The position numbers and the translations under genes were made by a program. A DNA stretch of 64,000 nucleotides from Icerya purchasi (lineage: Eukaryota > Arthropoda > Insecta > Hemiptera > Monophlebidae), in the NCBI GenBank assembly GCA_039619475.1, contig CM077116.1, positions 33,243,183 through 33,307,182 of the forward strand. Reading direction: 5' to 3'. The notes under the pieces are model-generated. The model worked only from the letters and a program-made list of their open reading frames with translations. It made no database searches and was not told where the DNA came from. This document shows positions 56,295 to 64,000 of this stretch, one piece after another (position 1 is the stretch's first letter; each line of letters begins with the position of its first letter).

Positions 56295-58895
56295 GATTTC
56301 TATTACTGGAGACGGGACAGAAGTGTTTGTGGTTGGAAAAGCAATAAAATTAATAATTTCATAAAAATACTTACGGCTTACTCAGTAGTTGAAAGATTTT
56401 TATTAATGTTGTTCTTTCGCTCGTGTTCCGTCCAAAATTGTTCATTGAGGAAATCGGCGAGATGCTTTCATTTATTTATCTCTATTATCTACTTTTATAT
56501 GAAGTTCTTTGTTTCATTTTATTTCGTTCATTCTTATCGGCTTCGTTTCTCACTCCGTACTGTCATGTAATTTTTAAATTCCGTCATTATTTAATTTAGC
56601 TAATTTCCGGTTTTAACCAACAACAATTACAAACTATGTATCCGGACACCATTGTGTTTTGAAGTTCGCCAATTCCGACAGATTATTTAAATATAAACTC
56701 GGAAAAATTTCAGTTTTAATCAAAATACTGTCTGTATATACGTTATTTGTGATGAATTGTTACTGACAACGTTATACTTATAACGGACATAAAACGCGAA
56801 CGGTTCTGTTCAGAATTTGTTTCCAACCGGTAGCGCGCTGCTAATATAAAATTCAAATTACTCCTCTTTCGGAATAATAGTAGTTCTATTAAAATGCGCA
56901 TAATTATTTGTATACGTTACATTTGAATATTAATATAATTCGACGTATTTATCAAAATGCTGAATTTTGAATTTGCGGTTTTCAAAATAAATTTTCGATA
57001 CTGACAGTTCGTATGTGGGGCAAAAGTTATTATATATTAAAACTTTTATAAAGTCATCGTGATTCTTTCACAGTTGTGCTAATTCTCCAAATTATTCATT
57101 TTGCTTTTCAGCTTCCATTGATGTAGGGTTATTACTTTTTTTTTTACTATTCCAGTGACGGATTCACATGGAAGGACACTACCCAAAGAACCAAAACCTC
57201 GATAAAAAAATTTGTTACAACTAAGTAACTTAATTTATACTGTAGAAGATTTGTATAAATGTTACCTATCGATTTAATTATAACTAATATTTAATACTGT
57301 TTTGTAGGAAAACTATTAATATTACGTTTTTATTCTATTTTAGACGCAACTGTCATGAATATTTTGCCGTTTTTATTTATTTTTAATTTTAATTTTGCAA
57401 TTTTAATTAAAAATAGTTTAATGAGAAATATATAATTTTTTTTTCGTTACTCACGAACAAGGAATTCGGATCGGATTACTAACAAAAATAAAAGAGAAGT
57501 AAGGTCTAATAAAAATACTTCCCTTCTATTCTTCCTAGTAATTTACTATTCAAATTCTAAACTACCATTTTAGCTGCAATTTAATAATTTTGTTTTATTG
57601 TTCAACTAAAAATAAAACAAAATTTTAATTATAAATTGTAATAATTATGTATTTTTAAAACATTTTTAAATTTCTAAAGAGATCTCTGTTTGATTTTCTT
57701 TATTAAACAAGGTATTTTCAAATCTACCGCCTACCGCATAAGATATTACGTAATTTTTTAATTTCCCTACCCAAAATGTCTCTTTAGATTCGCCCCTGAT
57801 TATTCTTATTTCTTTATCATTTTTTTATGCTTTGTAATTGTTTTTCAAAATCTTACACGCATTTTATTTTTATGCCTTCTATTACGTTACTATATATTTC
57901 TGATATATTTTTATTATGTAATTCTTCTCCAGTCTCTCTCTCTCTCTCTCTGAAAGAGTATTTTTAATTTCTGTTTTGATCTGATTTTAATTTATCTCGT
58001 AATACAGTTGTGAGGTATCAGGGTTTTCTATTTTTTAGAATTTTATTGTAGTACGATAATACCATGATTTCCACAGCACTTTTATATCTTTAAGTTTATT
58101 ATTATTTCATAATCGATTTAATTTTTTGTAACCGGCTCATGAATGCAACCTTTTTTTCGGTATTTGAAATCGTGTATTTATTAAGGCAGAGTTGTTTTCT
58201 TTGCGGAACTGAAATCGTCGGTCGCATCTCTCATTCGACTTGCCACGGGAACCGGTAGAATCATCCTGTTTACCATTTTCTATGTTTACATTAGGATGGC
58301 CCTCATTTTTTTCCCCCTTTCTTCTAGAAGAGGTTAAGGCAGGTTATTTAAATATCAGTGATAACGGAGGTAAAAAAGGATTTAAAAAGTGAAACAACAA
58401 GGAGTGATGGAGATAAAAAGCGAAAGTAACATTGTACAGTGAGCAAGTGTAACCTTTAGACCTACTCTTATTTGCTTAAAAACTTTTGCTGGAATGCAAA
58501 GTCAATCAGTTTTGGGCGCTGGTGCTGGTTAAAAATAAGGCTATTGAAACGTTCATAAACAGTTAATTATTTCTAGCAAATAATAAAAAATTTGTATGCT
58601 GAATAGACTGATCAGTACTTCAAGAATATAGGTGCTATTTCATAATTAAACTAAACATCAAACAATTATAATGCTAGGTATTAAAACTATTTCGTACATG
58701 TCTGTTGTTCATTAAGCATATACACCGGCATACATGTATACCTTTTCAACATCTGGATGCATGCAAACAGTTTTTGATTTTCTAATTTTAATCTACACTG
58801 AACAGTCACATAATGCTGGAACTGCACCAGATTTGCTAAGGTTGTTAGTTTGGTTTAGATATTACTTCACTGCATTAGAAAGTGTTCGCATGCAT
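56295..58895. other. Unassigned AT-rich DNA
   Basis: A TC run at about 57934-57951 and several T tracts. I see no ORF with a family signature and no terminal repeats. Confidence 0.5.
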
Positions 58896-58898
58896 ATA

Positions 58899-59110
58899 CA
58901 AGGTGCGGCAGCATAACTTCCTTTTTTAAAATGTGCCACTTTTTTTTTACTAAATTTTTCTACAGAAATAAAAACAGAAAATCGAAATAAAACTGCAAGG
59001 AAAGAAGCATAGCCAATGGGATCAGAGAATGTTATTTCGATTTTCTGTTATTATTTCTGTAGAAAAATTTAGTAGAAAAAAAGTGGCGCATGTTACGCTG
59101 TCGTACCCTG
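58899..59110. repeat. 212-bp TA-flanked MITE
   Basis: The left end CAAGGTGCGGCAGCATAAC and the right end inverted (CAGGGTACGACAGCGTAAC) match, and the similarity continues for about 90 bp through TACTAAATTTTTCTACAGAA and AACAGAAAATCGAAATAA. TA lies on both sides (58897-58898, 59111-59112). It is a non-autonomous Tc1/mariner-type element; no ORF belongs to it. Confidence 0.88.
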
Positions 59111-59111
59111 T

Positions 59112-60365
59112 ACATGCACACACTAACATCATCATCACCAGCAGCAGTTGCACACATTGCATGCATACCGTCATGCTACACACATGGAAATATTGTATCA
59201 TATATAAGTCTATGTACAAGTTAGTGCATCGCTAGGCTTTAACGTTTCATACTCTAAAAAGCTGCTTACGACACATGCATGCTAAAATTAGTGGACTCAA
59301 TACATGGTAGAAAATCAACTCTGATGGGAAAAAAATGTACATCAAACACATTCGTTGTATAGCAATTGAAAAAGATCGTATTATAATACAAGTTACTCGG
59401 TTAATCAGTTTTGATTAGATACAGATCAAACACAAATTTAGAAACGTATAATTAGAATAGACAACGTAGGAAATGTCAATCGTTTCATTATGGTTATTCG
59501 TACATAAAGCATCTCTCTAGAAACTTATTGATAGGAATAAGAGCAAAACTTAATTAAAGGTTAGTACTGCGGTTATTTTGGCCAGCAGTTTTTGAAATAT
59601 CCTCAAAAATTCACGAACTGTAACATGATCCATTACAGCCTTGTGTGTTCAAGTTCGGTAACAAAAAAAAAACAAAAAAAAACAGAAATAAAGCGAATCT
59701 CTAAATTCACATATCTGAATTGCATGTGTCTGGAATGGAATCCATAATGATCGAATAACGCATCATAAGTAAAGTAAAAAGATTCATTCGTGTCGCCTTG
59801 ATGTTTCAACAAAAAACCCATGTACAGGAGACAGAAATTAATCTAGACACGCGGCAGCGTGTCAAACCAAGTTCAAGCCGAGGAAAAGGAACTGGCGACG
59901 ACGCAGCAGCTGTGTGTATATTTACACGAACCATTTGAAGCTACTTTTAACCCCTTAATAACTTAATATTTAATTAAACATAAACACATGAAATTCGGTT
60001 TGTTCATTAAAACCCATTAGATTAACTAGAAGCCCAAATTTCATAAATACAACTCAAACGGTTATTGAGATATTAACGTCTAAAAATCGTCATTTTTATC
60101 ATTGACTGACATTGTAGATCAAAAACCTAACCCACTTCCAGGTGACCTAGAAAGTTGAAATTTAGCATCCATCTGGATAATTGTGTGCATACAAAGGAAA
60201 AAATCTCAGAAAACAGTGAAATTTTCATATTTTTTACGTAATTTCGTTCGTTTATTTTAATTTACTTTATATCACAGTTAGATTCCGAGATGTAAATTTA
60301 AGAAACGCCGGATATTGAAAAGTTTCGCTGCGTTAGCAAAATAACTGGCTCGCTGATCTTTCAAC
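59112..60365. other. Unassigned DNA
   Basis: No gene was recognised. A-rich run at 59663-59684. Confidence 0.5.
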
Positions 60366-61050
60366 ATGTTATTGTTGTTTAACTTCGTTCGTTTTGTATA
60401 TCGCTTCGAAAAACGTTCTTTTGCTTCTCGTCATTTCGTATGTTTGTCAATCTTTTTTCGCAATTTATTTTATATTTGCCTCTTTCAATCGTTTCGAAAA
60501 CAGTCGACTTTTAAAACTTTTAATCAATATCGAATATTTCATCTTATTTCGCTAGTTGCCTCAAAACATAGTTTTAATCTTGGGAATAAACAGAAGATAG
60601 TTCCACTCATTTTTGGATTGTCAAAAACTCATAAATCTTTTGTAAGACTTTGTGCGCGTTTTTATAATAAAATTCCAATCGAGAGACTAGACCTATCGGA
60701 AAATAAATTTAAAATTGCTATGAAGCAAGTTCTATTTGACAAAGTTTATTATAAAATTGATGACTATCTTAATGATAAACATATATTATGGAGCCCAGGA
60801 AACGAACATGATATTGCGTACTGATTTTGACATACTTGTAAAAAAAAAAAAAATGAAAATAATATGACATATTTGCAGGGCCCTGTATAGTGCAGTAAGG
60901 GTTTCTTATCACTTCTTTCCTCAGCCATACAGGTCCGAAGTGGTGGTAGTTTTAGAGTTAGGGGACAGACGGACTCGATAACTTGACTTTCAAAAAGTGC
61001 TCACGTTGTAAGCCTATTTTGAAGAATAAACGATTTGAATTTGAATTTGA
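60366..61050 (+). pseudogene. Non-LTR retrotransposon C-terminal relic with TTTGAA tail
   Basis: A 152-codon frame ends at 60824. Its second half reads FVRLCARFYNKIPIER...NKFKIAMKQVLFDKVYYKIDDYLN. This pattern (small hydrophobic block, N.(I/L)P, then a Lys-rich helix and a YY...(D/E)(Y/F)LN end) closes many jockey/CR1-type RT proteins, where usual text is FN.LP..I.....F...LK..L....FY...E(F/Y). The first half is less certain. The 3' UTR ends at about 61025-61050 in AATAAACGATTTGAATTTGA, a short hexamer tail. The RT core is missing. Confidence 0.65.
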
Positions 61051-61071
61051 ATGAATAATAATTTTTTTTAC

Positions 61072-61395
61072 AAAAATTAATGATATCCTATCAAAAATAT
61101 AAATGTAAAAATGGGAGCCAAGTTCAATATTAAGAATATGCGTAGTTATCGATTTCGCCGACAAAAGAGTTGAGATCTAAATGGGTACCAATTTATGTAG
61201 ATGATCCTGAAATTTATTTATAAGATCATACAACATTCTAAAATAAATTTAAAAAAAAGCGTTTTCTTGTTCTTTTCATAGACAACAATGTTTGCTAATT
61301 AAAAATATAACTTTTTAAATTTGAATAGTCGAATTATTTACACAAGGCAGATATTTAGGATAAATTCTAACGATTTAACTTGGCTAGTTTTTACC
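61072..61395 (-). repeat. Family B repeat, partial inverted copy
   Basis: Read on the minus strand it follows family B from ACTAGCCAAGT to TTTTTGATAGGAT with scattered substitutions. It shares ACGCATATT with the 61.8-kb copy, which copy 1 lacks. It is the most diverged of the three. Confidence 0.82.
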
Positions 61396-61567
61396 AGCAA
61401 ACTAAATTTTCAGAAGAGTAAGATATGTTGACCTTACAATATAAAAACAACTTCAACAGTTTCCCCTTCACTATAATTTTATTCAGCCATCCGTGGGTAA
61501 TGTTGAACATTTACGGCCATGGTTGTCTGTAACCTTTTTCCTAATTAATTATTATATATCTTTCATT

Positions 61568-61569
<2 letters not shown>

Positions 61570-61598
<29 letters not shown>

Positions 61599-61740
61599 GG
61601 GCGCGCCAGCGGCATTGACCCAACAACAAGAAAACTAAGCTAATAAATTAAATAATTAAGCGGTCCGAAATGGACGCAATAAAGGACAGCAGTGCGGACA
61701 CCACAGAAGATGAAGGAAAGGAGAGGATAAAGGAAGAGTT
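61570..61740 (-). mobile_element. Family A 3'-end insertion
   Basis: The minus strand gives AACTCTTCCTTTATCCTCTC through the stop region and the 3' UTR with GTTGTTGGGTCAATGCCGCT, ending in about 31 A residues (T tract 61570-61600). It matches bases 187-325 of the window closely. It lies between the two opposed family B copies. No duplication was confirmed. Confidence 0.87.
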
Positions 61741-61843
61741 AAGTTGGAATTATTAATATATTAACTGGTTAGTGGCCAAATGGCTTGATAGTTAACTGAA
61801 GCCGGGCCAAAAAAAAAAAAAAGAAAAAAAAAATTGTGTATAA
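61741..61843 (+). repeat. A-rich tail of a small unidentified retroposon
   Basis: A short inverted pair (GGCCAAATGGCTT and AAGCCGGGCC) is followed by an A-rich run at 61810-61833. It looks like the 3' end of a SINE or retroposon, but no head is visible. Confidence 0.35.
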
Positions 61844-61951
61844 TGCTCGTTTCGAAATTCCAGTTCATCATGGGAAATTCGAATTTTAGGAATCTAACAA
61901 GTGCCTACTATTTTAACTAGTAGGGAGATCGTGACGGTCTTTCAGATCGCG

Positions 61952-61983
<32 letters not shown>

Positions 61984-62352
61984 AGAAAAAATGTGCATAA
62001 CATAAAGAAGTAAGTTGATTAGTCAAATATAAGATAAATTGTATGTGAAAACTAGCCAAGTCATATTGTTAGAATGTATCCTAAATATCTGCTTTGTGTA
62101 AATAATTCGACTGCTCAAATTTAAGAAGTTATATTTTTAAATAGCAAGTATTGTTGTCCATGAAAAGAACAAGAAAACGTTTTTTTAAAATTTATTTTAG
62201 AATGTTGTATGTTCTTATAAATAAATTTCAGGATCATCTACAGAACTTGGCACCCATTTAGATCTCAATTCTTTTGTCGGCGAAATCGATAACCACGCAT
62301 ATTATTAATATTGAACTTGGCTCCCATTTTTACATTTATGTTTTTGATAGGA
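61844..62352 (+). repeat. Family B repeat, copy 3
   Basis: Almost the same as 38836-39341 from TGCTCGTTTCGAAATTCC to TTTTTGATAGGA, including an ATT run (61953-61980) that is shorter than in copy 1 and a few point differences. Its start abuts the A-rich run and its end is followed by unrelated sequence. Confidence 0.87.
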
Positions 62353-62446
62353 TATTATTTTCAGTACCAGGATTCGAAACTGCATTCCAATGTTCTTTAC
62401 GAACCAAGTGAGCCATCCTTTTCCCCTTTCCACCCTATACATCTTG

Positions 62447-62860
62447 TAATTTAACCAAACCTTCAAAATCAGCTTAAGAATGCTATTGCTTACCTGAAAA
62501 TAATCTCAGCCAAGGATACACTTCCAATCATATGAATCTGGTAATCTGACCAAATTTTCAAAATTAGCCTAAGTATACTACCCCATATTCTAAAAGTAAC
62601 CTCAGTCCTCTACCATTTCATAGTGCTCGTCTGCTAATCTAACTAGATTTGCGAGTCCAAATATCCAGATTTAAACTAAGTACACTATTCCAATATCAAC
62701 AACTAATTTCAACCCTTTCTTTTTCTTCAGGCTGCACGATTTCAAATTTGTGTATAAGTATCCAAATTTTGACTCAAGTATACCATTCCATTGTTTGGAA
62801 TTAAACGGTCCAGTTGACCACACATATAAATTCATTCGCATCCGCACATACGCCACCTAC
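62447..62860. repeat. Degenerate tandem array, unit about 100 bp
   Basis: Four related blocks begin near 62447, 62541, 62655 and 62758. Each has an AATYTRACCAAATTTTCAAA-like part, then a TAAGTATAC-type part, then ACTATTCCA or TACCATTCC and AACC or GGTCC. The units diverge strongly. No ORF is associated. Confidence 0.55.
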
Positions 62861-62864
62861 CATT

Positions 62865-64000
62865 AACATAATGTATTACTACAGTCGCTGACGCCATTAT
62901 GTGCAGTATAATTTATCATTTTCATTTCTAAAGAATCGGAGGCGTGACACGTTTGACGAGAGCTAAAAACGCTTGAAATTCAATACTTAGAATCTAAATT
63001 TTAAAGGAATTTTCTGATTTCCGCCCGGTTGCACTTTTTTAAAAATTTTTTGATTTAATTTTTAATTTAAAAAAAATAATACATTATATTTCGTACGGTG
63101 ATACAGCATTTACATCTGAGACATAAAATAGAGTTGGCCGTAAATTTGATTAATACTTGCTCTTCATCTGTCTGAATGATCTGCATTTCAACGATCATAC
63201 TGCCATTCGAAGTGGGTAATGTGGGTTTGAGAGACATTTTCAACAGCCCACCTAGGAATTCTGTAATCCCATTAATACTTCTTCTAGTTATTTTGATTGA
63301 ATTTTTTATTTTTAAAGAAAATTTTGAACATATTTTTTCAACTGAAATTTTCGAGTGATGCAACAGCAACAGGGAAGAACAGGATTTGTGTGTATGTTGA
63401 GTATTGTATTATTTTACAAGAAAACATTCGCTTGATCGCAGAATTCCTTCAGTACTGTGATATGAGATAGGATCGTCCTAAGACGATGCGTTATTTACAT
63501 TATTTACATCTGGAACTCGAGAAAATTAGAGTTGCGCGTCCGTTTGATTATTGTACGTCCTCCGTGTGTTCGGGCAAACTATATTTCAGCAGTAATGCTG
63601 CCAGTCGAGGTTGGAGGTTGGTAGTGATGCCGCTGGTGGTAGATACTCTGCAGACTATCGCTGTTTACGTATCACTTTGGAATAAATAAGTCAGGCGTGT
63701 GAGAGAGTAATGCACGGTTTTATTACAGCAAGAAAACTATTTTATACCATCGTTCGTACCAAGAAGCCTACCATTTACTTATTTTTACTGCTATTCTGCG
63801 TGTACCGGTAAAATATTCAAAGGGGAATTGAAAAACAACACTGCTATAAAGTGTTGCAATGCATGTAGATGAGAACGATGTGTGTAGTTACATCCCATTT
63901 ATTCGAGGACATGAGGAAATCGTCATTTGAATATCATAATATTTAGAAATTTGTTTTCTCTGTTTCTCTATTAGCGACGTGTGTAGGTTCTGAAAGACAC
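62865..64000. other. Unassigned DNA to window end
   Basis: The block 63107-63190 and the block 63500-63600 share a loose theme (ACATCTGAG/ACATCTGGA, AGAGTTG, TTTGATTA, then CAG.A..TACTGCCA.TCGA or the like). This may be two copies of a repeat of about 400 bp spacing. No gene was recognised. Confidence 0.35.

Overview
This is a eukaryotic nuclear window, AT-rich and full of transposon relics. It most resembles an arthropod genome and is probably from an insect: RNase-H-bearing I/LOA-like non-LTR retrotransposons, RTE-like and jockey-like elements, a DD37D mariner, a long-TIR Tc1 element, a piggyBac derivative, tRNA-derived SINEs and many small inverted-repeat (MITE-like) elements sit in gene-poor DNA with A, T, TA and ATT tracts. 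Species and order cannot be read from the sequence. I found no confident host gene, no true tRNA or rRNA gene, no CRISPR array and no bacterial operon. Layout: 1-6.5 kb starts with the 3' end of an RNase-H non-LTR element (called family A here), then three SINE or SINE-body copies, a palindromic hAT-like repeat, and an RTE-like 3' relic with a GAA tail. At 7.07-7.31 kb there is a long inverted repeat whose arms each hold a motif resembling a hammerhead ribozyme. At 9.24-12.75 kb a TA-flanked mariner with perfect 25-bp TIRs lies in the TA-rich tail of an RTE-like element, next to a family A relic. A second, nearly perfect palindrome is at 13.99-14.19 kb. The best family A copy is at 15.14-18.88 kb; it is 5' truncated, has a 15-bp target-site duplication, and carries apurinic endonuclease, RT, RNase H and zinc-knuckle regions. 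More family A pieces lie at 19.0-20.5 kb (head to head), 26.5-27.6 kb, 32.2-35.3 kb, 35.46-35.57 kb and 61.57-61.74 kb. An RTE-like relic at 22.2-23.0 kb joins the endonuclease directly to the RT-distal region. 27.6-31.5 kb is AT-rich with nothing recognisable. The second half holds another RNase-H element (36.3-37.3 kb), a three-copy unassigned repeat (family B: 38.84, 61.07 and 61.84 kb), a 1.0-kb piggyBac derivative (42.87-43.87 kb), a jockey 3' end (44.0-44.3 kb), a possible signal-peptide exon (44.72 kb), two clear MITEs (48.40 and 58.90 kb), a SINE (50.2 kb), a Tc1 element (51.66-53.31 kb), a well-preserved RT/RNase-H element (54.6-56.3 kb), a non-LTR 3' end with a TTTGAA tail (60.4-61.05 kb) and a degenerate tandem array (62.45-62.86 kb). 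The coding regions do not form a pathway. They are layers of insertions, and several relative ages can be read: the mariner is younger than the RTE-like tail it sits in, and the 15.1-kb family A insertion still has matching flanks. The most unusual signal is a shared hammerhead-like motif in the two large palindromes and in a third solitary arm at 40.3 kb, an arrangement that recalls Penelope-type terminal repeats, although every core is altered.
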